From contig JBCFYV010000012.1 in assembly GCA_039000515.1 (NCBI GenBank), forward strand, positions 126,610,132 through 126,674,131: a DNA stretch of 64,000 nt, given 5' to 3'. The notes below the pieces were generated by a model. That model searched no databases. It was not told the origin of the DNA and saw only the letters and a program-made list of their open reading frames with translations. Each line of letters starts with the position of its first letter. Position 1 is the first letter of the stretch. Both the position numbers and the translations under genes were made by a program. Positions 33,327 to 46,440 of this stretch are shown here, piece by piece. Source of the DNA: Timema cristinae. Taxonomy: Eukaryota > Arthropoda > Insecta > Phasmatodea > Timematidae.

Positions 33327-36300
33327 GGCTCTGAGTTGTTACAAGTGGTATCTCTACAATGTGCAGAACAAACCTCATGGCTCTGAGTTGTTACAAGTGG
33401 TATCTCTACAATGGTGCAGAACAAACCTCATGCTCTGAGTGTTACAAGTGGTATCTCTACAATGGTGCAGAACAAACCTCATGGCTCTGAGTTGTTACAA
33501 GTGGTATCTCTACAATGGTGCAGAACAAACCTCATGGCTCTGAGTTGTTACAAGTGGTATCTCTACAATGGTGCAGAACAAACCTCATAGCTCTGAGTTG
33601 TTACAAGTGGTATCTCTACAAGGTGCAGAACAAACCTCATGGCTCTGAGTGTACAAGTGGTATCTCTACAATGGTGCAGAACAAACCTCATCATGTCTAC
33701 AGTTGTTACAAGTGGTATCTCTACAATGGGCAGAACAAACCTCATGGCTCTGAGTTGTTACAAGTGGTATCTCTACAATGGTGCAGAACAAACCTCATAG
33801 CTCTGAGTTGTTACAAGTGGTATCTCTACAATGGTGCAGAAAAACCTCATAGCTCTGAGTAGATACAAGTGGTATCTCTACAATGGTGCAGAACAAACCT
33901 CATAGCTCTGAGTTGTTACAAGTGGTATCTCTACAATGTGCAGAACAAACCTCATAGCTCTGAGTTGTTACAAGTGGTATCTCTACAATGGTGCAGAACA
34001 AACCTCATGCTCTGAGTTGTTACAAGTGGTATCTCTACAATGGTGCAGAACAAACCTCATAGCTTGAGTTGTTACAAGTGGTATCTCTACAATGGTGCAG
34101 AACAAACCTCATAGCTCTGAGTAGTTTCAAGTGGTATCTCTACAATGGTGCAGAACAAACCTCATGGCTCTGAGTTGTTACAAGTGGTATCTCTACAATG
34201 GTGCAGAACAAACCTCATGGCTCTGAGTAGATACAAGTGGTATCTCTTACAATGGTGCAGAACAAACCTCATGGCTCTGAGTTGTTACAAGTGGTATCTC
34301 TACAATGTGCAGAACAAACCTCATAGCTCTGAGTTGTTACAAGTGGTATCCTACAATGGTGCAGAACAAACCTCATGGCTCTGAGTTGTTACAAGTGGTA
34401 TCTCTACAATGGTGCAGAACAAACCTCATAGCTCTGAGTAGTTACAAGTGGTATCTCTACAATGGTGCAGAACAAACCTCATGTCTGAGTTGTTACAAGT
34501 GGTATCTCTACAATGGTGCAGAACAAACCTCATAGCTCTGAGTTGTTACAAGTGGTATCTCTACAATGGTGCAGAACAAACCTCATAGCTCTGAGTTGTT
34601 ACAAGTGGTATCTCTACAATGGTGCAGAACAAACCTCATAGCTCTGAGTGATACAAGTGGTATCTCTACAATGGTGCAGAACAAACCTCATGCTCTGAGT
34701 TGTTACAAGTGGTATCTCTACAATGGTGCAGAACAAACCTCATGGCTCTGAGTTGTTACAAGTGGTATCTCTACAATGTGCAGAACAAACCTCATGCTCT
34801 GAGTTTGATACAAGTGGTATCTCTACAATGGTGCAGAACAAACCTCATGGCTCTGAGTTGTTACAAGTGGTATCTCTACAATGGTGCAGAACAAACCTCA
34901 TGCTCTGAGTTGTTACAAGTGGTATCTACTACAATGGTGCAGAACAAACCTCATAGCTCTGAGTGATTACAAGTGGTATCTCTACAATGGTGCAGAAAAA
35001 CCTCATAGCTCTGAGTAGATACAAGTGGTATCTCTACAATGGTGCAGAACAAACCATCATGGCTCTGAGTAGATACAAGTGGTATCTCTACAATGGTGCA
35101 GAACAAACCTCATAGCTCTGAGTAGATACAAGTGGTATCTCTACAATGGTGCAGAACAAACCTCATGGCTCTGAGTTGTTACAAGTGGTATCTCTACAAT
35201 GGTGCAGAACAAACCTCATAGCTCTGAGTAGATACAAGTGGTATCTCTACAATGGTGCAGAACAAACCTCATGGCTCTGAGTTGTTACAAGTGGTATCTC
35301 TACAATGGTGCAGAACAAACCTCATAGCTCTGAGTTGTACAAGTGGTATCTCTACAATGGTGCAGAACAAACCTCATGCTCTGAGTTGTTACAAGTGGTA
35401 TCTCTACAATGGTGCAGAACAAACCTCATAGCTCTGAGTAGATACAAGTGGTATCTCTACAATAGTGCAGAACAAACCTCATGGCTCTGAATAGATACAA
35501 GTGGTATCTCTACAATGGTGCAGAACAAACCTCATAGCTCTGAGTTGTTACAAGTGGTATCTCTACAATAGTGCAGAACAAACCTCATAGCTCGAGTTGT
35601 TACAAGTGGTATCCTACAATGGTGCAGAACAAACCTCATAGCTCTGAGTTGTTACAAGTGGTATCTCTACAATGTGCAGAACAAACCTCATAGCTCTGAG
35701 TTGTTACAAGTGGTATCTCTACAATGGTGCAGAACAAACCTCATGGCTCTGAGTTGTTACAAGTGGTATCTCTACAATGGTGCAGAACAAACCTCATAGC
35801 TCTGAGTTGTTACAAGTGGTATCTCTACAATGGTGCAGAACAAACCTCATAGCTCTGAGTTGTTACAAGTGGTATCTCTACAATGGTGCAGAACAAACCT
35901 CATAGCTCTGAGTTGTTACAAGTGGTATCTCTACAATGGTGCAGAACAAACCTCATAGCTCTGAGTAGTTACAAGTGGTACTCTACAATGGTGCAGAACA
36001 AACCTCATGGCTCTGAGTTGTTACAAGTGGTATCTCTACAATGGTGCAGAACAAACCTCATGCTCTGAGTTGTTACAAGTGGTATCTCTACAATGGTGCA
36101 GAACAAACCTCATAGCTCTGAGTTGTTACAAGTGGTATCTCTACAATGGTGCAGAACAAACCTCATAGCTATAGTTGTTACAAGTGGTATCTCTACAATG
36201 GTGCAGAACAAACCTCATAGCTCTGAGTTGTTACAAGTGGTATCTCTACAATGGTGCAGAACAAACCTCATAGCTCTGAGTTGTTACAAGTGGTATCTCT

Positions 36301-39300
36301 ACAATGTGCAGAACAAACCTCATAGCTCTGAGTTGTTACAATGGTATCTCTACAATGGTGCAGAACAAACCTCATAGCTCTGAGTTGTTACAAGTGGTAC
36401 TCTACAATGGTGCAGAACAAACCTCATAGCTCTCAGTTGTTACAAGTGATATCTCTACAATGGTGCAGAACAAACCTCATAGCTCTGAGTTGTTACAAGT
36501 GGTATCTCTACAATGGTGCAGAACAAACCTCATAGCTCTGAGTTGTTACAAGTGGTATCTCTACAATGGTGCAGAACAAACCTCATAGCTCTGAGTTGTT
36601 ACAAGTGGTATCTCTACAATGGTGCAGAACAAACCTCATAGCTCTGAGTTGTTACAAGTGGTATCTCTACAATGGTGCAGAACAAACCTCATGTCTATCA
36701 GTTGTTACAAGTGATATCTCTACAATGGTGCAGAACAAACCTCATGTCTATCAGTTGTTACAAGTGGTATCTCTACAATGGTGCAGAACAAACCTCATAG
36801 CTCTGAGTTGTTACAAGTGGTATCTCTACAATGGTGCAGAACAAACCTCATGTCTACTCAGTTGTTACAAGTGGATATCTCTACAATGGTGCAGAAGAAA
36901 CCTCATAGCTCTGAGTTGTTACAAGTGGTATCTCTACAATGGTGCAGAACAAACCTCATAGCTCTGAGTTGTTACAAGTGGTATCTCTACAATGGTGCAG
37001 AACAAACCTCATAGCTACTGAGTTGTTACAAGTGTATCGCTACAATGGTGCAGAACAAACCTCATAGTCTATCAGTTGTTACAAGTGATATCTCTACAAT
37101 GAGTGCAGAACAAACCTCATGCTATCAGTTGTTACAAGTGATATCTCTACAATGGTGCAGAACAAACCTCATGTCTATCAGTTGTTACAAGTGGTATCTC
37201 TACAATGGTGCAGAACAAACCTCATGCTCTGAGTTGTTACAAGTGGTATCTCTACAATGTGCAGAACAAACCTCATGGCTTCAGTTGTTACAAGTGGTAT
37301 CTCTACAATGGTGCAGAACAAACCTCATGTCTATCAGTTGTTACAAGTGGTATCTCTACAATGGTGCAGAACAAACCTCATAGCTCTGAGTTGTTACAAG
37401 TGGTATCTCTACAATGGTGCAGAACAAACCTCATGCTCATAGTTGTTACAAGTGATATCTCTACAATGGTGCAGAACAAACCTCATAGCTCTGAGTTGTT
37501 ACAAGTGGTATCTCTACAATGGTGCAGAACAAACCTCATGCTATCAGTTGTTACAAGTGTATCTCTACAATGGTGCAGAACAAACCTCATGTCTATCAGT
37601 TGTTACAAGTGATATCTCTACAATGGTGCAGAACAAACCTCATGGCTCTGAGTTGTTACAAGTGGTATCTCTACAATGGTGCAGAACAAACCTCATGTCT
37701 ATCAGTTGTTACAAGTGATATCTCTACAATGGTGCAGAACAAACCTCATAGCTCTGAGTTGTTACAAGTGGTATCTCTACAATGGTGCAGAACAAACCTC
37801 ATGCTCTGAGTTGTTACAAGTGGTATCTCTACAATGGTGCAGAACAAACCTCATGGCTCTGAGTTGTTACAAGTGGTATCTCTACAATGGTGCAGAACAA
37901 ACCTCATAGCTCTGAGTTGTTACAAGTGGTATCTCTACAATGGTGCAGAACAAACCTCATGGCTCTGAGTTGTTACAAGTGGTATCTCTACAATGGTGCA
38001 GAAAAACCTCATGCTCTGAGTTGTTACAAGTGGTATCTCTACAATGGTGCAGAACAAACCTCATAGCTCTGAGTTGTTACAAGTGGTATCTCTACAATGG
38101 TGCAGAACAAACCTCATAGCTCTGAGTTGTTACAAGTGGTATCTCTACAATGGTGCAGAACAAACCTCATAGCTCTGAGTTGTTACAAGTGGTATCTCTA
38201 CAATGGTGCAGAACAAACCTTACATGGTACTATCAATGGTCAGTTGTAGTGTTACAAGTGATATCTCTACAATGGTGCAGAAGAAACCTCATGGCTCTGA
38301 GTTGTTACAAGTGGTATCTCTACAATGGTGCAGAACAAACCTCATGTCTATCAGTTGTTACAAGTGATATCTCTACAATGGTGCAGAAGAAACCTCATAG
38401 CTCTGAGTTGTTACAAGTGGTATCTCTACAATGGTGCAGAACAAACCTCATGGCTCTGAGTTGTTACAAGTGGTATCTCTACAATGGTGCAGAACAAACC
38501 TCATGTCTATCAGTTGTTACAAGTGATATCTCTACAATGGTGCAGAAGAAACCTCATGGCTCTGAGTTGTTACAAGTGGTATCTCTACAATGGTGCAGAA
38601 CAAACCTCATGTCTATCAGTTGTTACAAGTGGTATCTCTACAATGGCGCAGAACAAACCTCATAGCTCTGAGTTGTTACAAGTGGTATCTCTACAATGGT
38701 GCAGAACAAACCTCATGGCTCTGAGTTGTTACAAGTGGTATCTCTACAATGGTGCAGAACAAACCTCATAGCTCTGAGTTGTTACAAGTGGTATCTCTAC
38801 AATGGTGCAGAACAAACCTCATAGCTCTGAGTAGATACAAGTGGTATCTCTACAATGGTGCAGAACAAACCTCATGGCTCTGAGTTGTTACAAGTGGTAC
38901 CTCTACAATGGTGCAGAACAAACCTCATAGCTCTGAGTAGATACAAGTGGTATCTCTACAATGGTGCAGAACAAACCTCATGGCTCTGAGTTGTTACAAG
39001 TGGTATCTCTACAATGGTGCAGAACAAACCTCATAGCTATCAGTTGTTACAAGTGGTATCTCTACAATGGTGCAGAACAAACCTCATAGCTCTGAGTTGT
39101 TACAAGTGGTACCTCTACAATGGTGCAGAACAAACCTCATGGCTCTGAGTTGTTACAAGTGGTATCTCTACAATGGTGCAGAACAAACCTCATAGCTCTG
39201 AGTTGTTACAAGTGGTATCTCTACAATAGTGCAGAACAAACCTCATGGCTCTGAGTTGTTACAAGTGGTATCTCTACAATGGTGCAGAACAAACCTCATG

Positions 39301-39508
39301 TCTATCAGTTGTTACAAGTGATATCTCTACAATGGTGCAGAAGAAACCTCATAGCTCTGAGTTGTTACAAGTGGTATCTCTACAATGGTGCAGAACAAAC
39401 CTCATAGCTCTGAGTTGTTACAAGTGGTATCTCTACAATGGTGCAGAACAAACCTCATAGCTCTGAGTTGTTACAAGTGGTATCTCTACAATGGTGCAGA
39501 ACAAACCT
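33327..39508. repeat. 53-bp minisatellite, about 117 copies (6.2 kb)
   Basis: The unit starts CTCTGAGTTGTTACAAGTGG, continues TATCTCTACAATGGTGCAGA and ends ACAAACCTCATAG. Variants are regionally clustered: GAGTAGATAC mostly at 33850-35500 and 38820-38960; GTCTATCAG with GTGATATC mostly at 36690-39310. AGAAGAAACC is nearly always preceded by GTGATATC (38265, 38365, 38520 and 39320), marking a linked multi-unit block. Scattered one- and two-base losses occur throughout. Frames of up to 171 codons come from phase cycling. Confidence 0.96.
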
Positions 39509-40004
39509 TGTTTTTTACAATGAGTATTTCATCGTTGAACACCTTTAAATATTTTCAAAACTATAGATCTCTTTCTATGCATCATACTACGAATATCTAA
39601 ATACAAAGCGTTTGTTACAATAATGTTTGCTTATATATGCGTTTGTTCGTTGAACTAAAGGTTATTTACCAAGATTGCTTTTATGTGTATTTGTATTATT
39701 TGTACTATAATATCTACAACGTATGAATACGTGAAATTAGATCCATCAGTCGGAAATGTTCATTCGTAAGACAATTGAATTGTAGATATTCTGATATTGA
39801 TATCCTACGACCCCACTGTTTGGCATAGGTAGATACAGTATAATGAATCAATGTCATGATTACTTATCAAATGATGATCCACTGTTAAACTAAATAAGAA
39901 CATGATCACGTATTTCCAACGTCCCGTACAACAAACTAGGCTGGTAGAATCTGATCTTTGTGCAATAACACCATTTAATACTAAAGAATAGTTTTAATAA
40001 CACC
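39509..40004. other. Unique DNA, no gene seen
   Basis: AT-rich flank of the 53-bp array with no SINE head, array or coding frame. Confidence 0.5.
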
Positions 40005-40179
40005 AGCCCCAGATCGGTGAACACGCGGGCTGTAATGTCTGACTCATCTAGCCTGGTTTACCGGTGATTGGGAGAATGGGGTTTTAATACCGGCATTGAG
40101 GTACACAAGATGGTTTTTTACCCAATATTTTTGCAAATTCAGATACATTTCTGCTAAAATAAGACTCTCCTACCCACTT
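40005..40179 (+). mobile_element. Degenerate SINE copy
   Basis: It reads GTGAACACGCGGGCTGTAAT, then TCTGACTCATCTAGCCTGG, similar in layout to the copy at 57830-58010, with a pyrimidine-rich body. The B box is poor (GGGTTTTAATACC). Confidence 0.5.
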
Positions 40180-40400
40180 CAGTGGCCACGTGGTCTAACG
40201 CGCTACTCTCGCAGTGGACTAGACTGACGATGACGGGAAATTGAGGTTCGAATCTCGTTTGGGTGTAGTGAGGGTAGTTTTTTCCCCTCTCCTTCCACAC
40301 AATTCTGTGGGTACGCTTTATATAACCATCCTAGCCCCTAAAACATAAGTGTATAGCCTGAATGGGTAGTAAGACGCGGTGCTAAATAAATATAATAATA
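40180..40400 (+). mobile_element. Full-length tRNA-derived SINE
   Basis: The head CAGTGGCCACGTGGTCTAAC (A box) and B box GAGGTTCGAATCTCG near 40243 are followed by the body block TCCTTCCACACAATTCTG, then GCCTGAATGGGTAGTAAGAC, GCGGTGCTAA and an AT-rich tail. This is the best copy of the GGCCRCGTGGTCTAA-headed type along with 57508. Confidence 0.85.
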
Positions 40401-41258
40401 CCTTCTCATACCTACCCCATCAGCGATATTAAATGTGGATGGCCTTGACTGTTAGTACGCTGCAATGGGAAGAATAATATTAATAACTTGGATATAAAAT
40501 ATCAGTAGAGTTATTTTGACCTACTCCATATTCAAATATAATAATAGCTATTTTTTGTGATTGTCTCTATTAAATACAAGTGTGGGCTGTTTTCTCTCCG
40601 TACATAATGAAACCAGTCCAACCTTCCACGAAAAACCAGCCATCCTCTGTAAATTACTCGTAGTCCACAATAAGCCGTACGGTCATATCTGGTGTGCGTG
40701 ACTTGTGAAATTATAGCTACAATAACAGGTGAAAATAGTCGGCAATTAGAGCATTGTATAGCTTTGAATGCAATTTACCGTATTCCTTACAGACATAATA
40801 CAATACTAGGTGAAACAGTGGGCCCTCTATTTCTTGTAGGTAGGACCAAGGTTCTCAAATTTGGGAGACTGTGCGCTTATTAAAGTCGTCTCAAGGTCGA
40901 AACGTGTCCTTTGACATCGGCTACATTTGGTCAGGTTGGCGTTTCACGCCTTTCCTTTTTTATAGTAAACATATTTTGAAGAATAGATTAATTTTGCTCA
41001 TTATTTAAATGTAATTATACTTAACGACGTTGCCTATACCTGTGACGTCACAAGTCGAGATGGGATCTACCATGTCCATGTGTTTACGTTTTATTCGACG
41101 AGTTTTAAAGATATAGCATTGAAATTAAAACCATTAATTCTTAAATAATTAAAAAATATAGTCTTACACCTCAAAATTATTCTTTTGAACTTAATATAGT
41201 TTAATGTAAACCATTTTTTTAAATCATCCACAACTCGGGCTATCTTATTTATTCACGG
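40401..41258. other. Unique DNA, no gene recognised
   Basis: An open frame at 40692-40883 (63 codons) has no recognisable domain. No array or SINE is present. Confidence 0.5.
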
Positions 41259-42314
41259 AAATGTGTGTAAGGAATCTTACTGCCAGGATGTTGATGTAAA
41301 ATGTGTGGAAGGAATCTTACTGCCAGGATGTTGATGTAAAATGTGTGTAAGGAATCTTACTGCCAGGATGTTGATGTAAAATGTGTGTAAGGAATCTTAC
41401 TGCCAGGATGTTGATGTAAAATGTGTGGAAGGAATCTTACTGCCAGGATGTTGATGTAAAATGTGTGGAAGGAATCTTACTGCCAGGATGTTGATGTAAA
41501 ATGTGTGGAAGGAATCTTACTGCCAGGATGTTGATGTAAAATGTGTGGAAGGAATCTTACTGCCAGGATGTTGATGTAAATGTGTGAAGAATCTTACTGC
41601 AGGTGTTGATGTAAAGTGTGAAGGAATCTTACTGCCAGGATGTTGATGTAAAATGTGTGTAAGGAATCTTACTGCCAGGATGTTGATGTAAAATGTGTGT
41701 AAGGAATCTTACTGCCAGGATGTTGATGTAAAATGTGTGAAGGAATCTTACTGCCAGGATGTGATGTAAAAGTTGGAAGAATTATGCAGATGTTGATGTA
41801 AAATGTGTGGAAGGAATCTTACTGCCAGGATGTTGATGTAAAATGTGTGGAAGGAATCTTACTGCCAGGATGTTGATGTAAAATGTGTGGAAGGAATCTT
41901 ACTGCCAGGATGTTGATGTAAAATGTGTGGAAGGAATCTTACTGCCAGGATGTTGATGTAAAATGTGTGTAAGGAATCTTACGCCCGTGTATGTAAATGT
42001 GAGATCTTACGCAGGATGTTGATGTAAAATGTGTGGAAGGAATCTTACTGCCAGGATGTTGATGTAAAATGTGTGAAGGAATCTTACTGCCAGGATGTTG
42101 ATGTAAAATGTGTGGAAGGAATCTTACTGCCAGGATGTTGATGTAAAATGTGTGGAAGGAATCTTACTGCCAGGATGTTGATGTAAAATGTGTGGAAGGA
42201 ATCTTACTGCCAGGATGTTGATGTAAAATGTGTGTAAGGAATCTTACTGCCAGGATGTTGATGTAAAATGTGTTGAAGGAATCTTACTGCCAGGATGTTG
42301 ATGTAAAATGTGTG
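41259..42314. repeat. 40-bp minisatellite, about 26 copies
   Basis: The unit is AATGTGTGGAAGGAATCTTA plus CTGCCAGGATGTTGATGTAA, with GTGTGT and GTGTGG types. Most units are identical, but three places (about 41580-41625, 41760-41800 and 41980-42020) are shredded by several one-base losses each. That pattern looks like a poorly resolved assembly consensus more than biological divergence. Confidence 0.95.
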
Positions 42315-42730
42315 AGCCGATATCTGTCAAGAAAAGGGGACAAGAAAAAGTTTTCATTTTGAAATGCTAGTCAATATCCAGGCGCGAGTAATATAGTGAG
42401 TGTTTAAACTCGTAAGAGGAACAGGGGGAGTGTTATCAGATAAATTAGAGGCCTCGAAGAGAGAACTGCTCATTTTCTTCCCTCTATTTACATGTCATAC
42501 GTTAGCGTCTAAGTTCTTAGAGTGCATAAAGTGCTTAGGTGCTCAGAGTGCTTAGAGAGCTTAGGTACGTCAAGTTAAGATGCAACCCGCTTTGCGAAAT
42601 ATCTTAGAATTTCCCAAGTAAGTAACATCATAAATAAACTATCCACATCTTATTGCTCGTCCAAGATACTAATGAGGGTGTGATGAACAAGCGGACTAAA
42701 CGTCAAGCTTCTTCAGACAAGCTTGCTCAA
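42315..42730. other. Unique DNA with a weak short repeat
   Basis: Around 42500-42575 short words such as GTGCTTAGG and AGAGTGCTTAG recur with a spacing of about 10-18 bp. No gene is recognised. Confidence 0.45.
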
Positions 42731-43030
42731 GATGGGGAGGGGGAGGGTTCCAAACTGTTTCTCTTTCTATATTCACGCAAATGCAGGTACATTTATTAAA
42801 AACTGTACCTTCCTTAGCCTTACCTCATTACTTAAATTAAATAAGGATAAGTGTAGTAATAAATTAATAAAAAATGAAGGAAGTTTTGATTTATATGAAG
42901 TGCAACCGCAGTTGCATGGTAGTGAATGGGAAGATATAATATAGGAAAACTTACCTCCCTCCGTACACCAGACTGGGCTAGAACCTCAATCTCGTGCTAC
43001 CACCAAACCAAAGGCAGTGAGACTGACACC
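42731..43030. mobile_element. Two opposed SINE fragments
   Basis: Positions 42735-42835 hold a plus-strand SINE body (TTCACGCAAATGCAGGTACA). Positions 42940-43030 hold a minus-strand tRNA-like head (plus GGGCTAGAACCTCAATCTCG). The open frame 42723-42944 runs across them and is not a gene. Confidence 0.55.
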
Positions 43031-43075
43031 TTGGTCCACGTTACCACCGGCATGGGTAGCATCACATAGACAAGT

Positions 43076-43077
<2 letters not shown>

Positions 43078-43147
<70 letters not shown>
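43078..43147. repeat. (AAT)n microsatellite, about 23 copies
   Basis: A pure AAT run. Such runs elsewhere in the window are SINE tails, so this one is probably the remains of a tail. Confidence 0.95.
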
Positions 43148-43224
43148 GCATTTGTTTAAATGATGCTAACCGATGTTAAATTATTTACATCGAAACTATA
43201 ACTATAATCATTATTTATTATTAC

Positions 43225-43465
43225 TTTGACACCCCTTCTACCACAAGTTCGGGTAGTAAGCATATTAATTAAATATGGTCATGGCTTAGGGATAAGGAGG
43301 TCAAATTTAGGTTAAGTGTTTCTGAATTTGCGTAGAAGGAGAGTGTAAAAGCATCTATAAAGAACCAACCTCACTACACCTGACCAGGATTTGAACCCCA
43401 ATCTCCAATTCAGTCTATTGCGAGAGTGACGCCTTAAACCATTCGACCACCTAAGAGAGTGAAAC
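43225..43465 (-). mobile_element. tRNA-derived SINE, minus strand
   Basis: The plus strand shows ACCAGGATTTGAACCCCAAT (B-box complement, near 43383) and GCCTTAAACCATTCGACCAC (A-box complement, near 43430), with the body complement GCGTAGAAGGAGAGTGTAAA. Confidence 0.8.
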
Positions 43466-43714
43466 TATTTATACCTACAGTCCAATTTTCATTTTCATAA
43501 GATCCCTGACTGGTAGTTAAAAATGTTATTAGAACTTCTTTCATGTATTCATAAGTCCAGTCGTGTGATATCCAGATGCTACTTTAGATGGATAGAATCA
43601 ATACCTGTAAAATAACAATAACAATAACACTAATACTATAGTCATCGTTAACCGTAATAAGATACGTTTGTGTTTTCTACAAGTTTGCTCGGACCAAAGT
43701 TGTATTATTTTAAT

Positions 43715-43950
43715 ATATTTTTATTTGAGGTACTTACGTGCAGTTACTGCAATGACTGATTATATCAGCACACGAACTGTAAACTAACTTAAACACAGAA
43801 CAGGCACAACAGCCAGTCACCTGTTCGTTAGTTTATCCCTGTGAGAGGGGACACTACCTTTCATCCGTGAGACAACTTTGTGCCATGAAACGAACCCTGG
43901 ACTATCAGCCCAGAAGACAGACAGGATACCGGCCAGGCTGGGGTGTTACG
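43715..43950 (-). mobile_element. SINE of the second family, minus strand
   Basis: ATTATATCAGCACACGAACT and GTAAACTAACTTAAACACAG match the element at 18970-19195. The minus-strand tRNA-like head near 43890-43940 includes AAACGAACCCTGGACTATCA on the plus strand. It stops at the start of the 26/32-bp array. Confidence 0.7.
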
Positions 43951-43954
43951 TCCC

Positions 43955-46150
43955 ACATGAACATACTCCTGGACTGGATAACATGAACATGAACATATTC
44001 CAGGACTGGATAACATGAACATACTCCTGGACTGGATAACATGAACATGAACATATTCCTGGACTAGATAACATGAACATACTCCAGGACTGGATAACAT
44101 GAACATGAACACTCTCCAGGACTGGATCACATGAACATGAACATACTCCAGGACTGGATCACATGAACATGAACATTCTCCAGGACTGGATCACATGAAC
44201 ATGAACATACTCCAGGACTGGATAACATGAACATGAACATTCTCCAGGACTGGATAACATGAACATGTACATACTCCAGGACTGGATAACATGAACATGA
44301 ACATTCTCCAGGACTGGATCACATGAACATGAATATACTCCTGGACTAGATAACATGAACATGAACATACTCCAGGACTAGATAACATGAACATGAACAT
44401 ATTCCAGGACTAGATAACATGAACATACTCCAGGACTGGATAACATGAACATGAACATACTCCAGGACTAGATAACATGAACATGAACATACTCCAGGAC
44501 TAGATAACATGAACATACTCCAGGACTGGATAACATGAACATGAACATATTCCAGGACTAGACAACATGAACATACTCCAGGACTGGATAACATGAACAT
44601 GTACATACTCCTGGACTGGATAACATGAACATGAACATATTCCAGGACTAGATAACATGAACATACTCCAGGACTGGATAACATGAACATGTACATACTC
44701 CTGGACTGGATAACATGAACATGAACATATTCCAGGACTGGATCACATGAACATGAACATTCTCCAGGACTGGATCACATGAACATACTCCAGGACTGGA
44801 TAACATGAACATGTACATACTCCTGGACTGGATAACATGAACATGAACATATTCCTGGACTGGATCACATGAACATGAACATACTCCAGGACTGGATAAC
44901 ATGAACATGAACATATTCCTGGACTGGATAACATGAACATGAACATACTCCAGGACTAGATAACATGAACATACTCCAGGACTGGATAACATGAATATAC
45001 TCCAGGACTGGATAACATGAACATACTCCAGGACTGGATAACATGAACATGAACATTCTCCAGGACTGGATCACATGAACATGAACATACTCCAGGACTG
45101 GATAACATGAACATGTACATACTCCTGGACTAGATAACATGAACATGAACATTCTCCAGGACTGGATAACATGAACATGTACATACTCCAGGACTGGATA
45201 ACATGAACATGAACATTCTCCAGGACTGGATCACATGAACATGAACATACTCCAGGACTGGATAACATGAACATGAACATTCTCCAGGACTGGATAACAT
45301 GAACATGTACATACTCCAGGACTGGATAACATGAACATGAACATTCTCCAGAACTGGATCACATGAACATGAACATACTCCAGGACTGGATAACATGAAC
45401 ATGAACATACTCCAGGACTGGATAACATGAACATGAACACTCTCCAGGACTGGATCACATGAACATGAACATGAATATACTCCTGGACTAGATAACATGA
45501 ACATACTCCAGGACTAGATAACATGAACATGAACATACTCCAGGACTGGATAACATGAACATGTACATACTCCAGGACTGGATAACATGAACATGAACAT
45601 TCTCCAGGACTGGATCACATGAACATGAACATACTCCAGGACTGGATAACATGAACATGAACATTCTCCAGGACTGGATAACATGAACATGAACATACTC
45701 CAGGACTGGATAACATGAATATACTCCTGGACTGGATAACATGAACATACTCCAGGACTGGATAACATGAACATGAACATTCTCCAGGACTGGATCACAT
45801 GAACATGAACATACTCCAGGACTGGATAACATGAACATGAACATTCTCCAGGACTGGATCACATGAACATGAATATACTCCTGGACTGGATAACATGAAC
45901 ATGTACATACTCCAGGACTGGATAACATGAACATGAACATTCTCCAGGACTGGATCACATGAACATGAACATTCTCCAGGACTGGATAACATGAACATGA
46001 ACATTCTCCAGGACTGGATCACATGAACATGAACATACTCCTGGACTGGATAACATGAACATGAAAAAACTCCAGGACTGGATAACATGAATATACTCCT
46101 GGACTGGATAACATGAACATACTCCAGGACTGGATAACATGAACATGAAC
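43955..46150. repeat. 26/32-bp minisatellite built on GAACAT
   Basis: The unit is CCAGGACTGGATAACAT plus GAACAT once (26 bp) or twice (32 bp), then ACTC. The two lengths alternate irregularly and one copy near 45470 has three GAACAT. Variable sites are ATAAC/ATCAC, ACTC/TTCTC and CCAGG/CCTGG. About 70 units are present. Minus-strand frames of up to 156 codons are artefacts. Confidence 0.95.
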
Positions 46151-46440
46151 AAAATTGGGTGAGTTTTTATATATAGATAGCAAATGACATTTTTACAAGG
46201 TCTGTTTTAAAATCTAAATTCCGAGATAACTCAATTTTATTTGAATTCCAAAACAACAAATAAATAAATTCTAGGCTAACAGAGAGGGATTTAATTTTTA
46301 GGCAGTGGCGTGTACAGTTTGTGAACTAAGGGGGCCCAAATATAGTTTTGTTGTTTCTAAATTAGATACAATATCCTCTCTGAGGAATTGCATGGTTACA
46401 GTTCATTCTCTTGTTTTCAAGGTAAATCCTCCTTATGTAT
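46151..46440. other. Unique spacer between arrays, no gene seen
   Basis: AT-rich spacer. The minus-strand frame from the next array ends at 46362. Confidence 0.5.

Noticed and set aside
33327..39508. CRISPR-like array
   Set aside because: Units are contiguous with no unique spacers, and the genome is eukaryotic.
43861..46152. Cys-rich secreted repeat protein on minus strand (SSPGVCSC-type repeats)
   Set aside because: The Cys pattern comes from the GAACAT-based unit; frames change whenever 26- and 32-bp units alternate.
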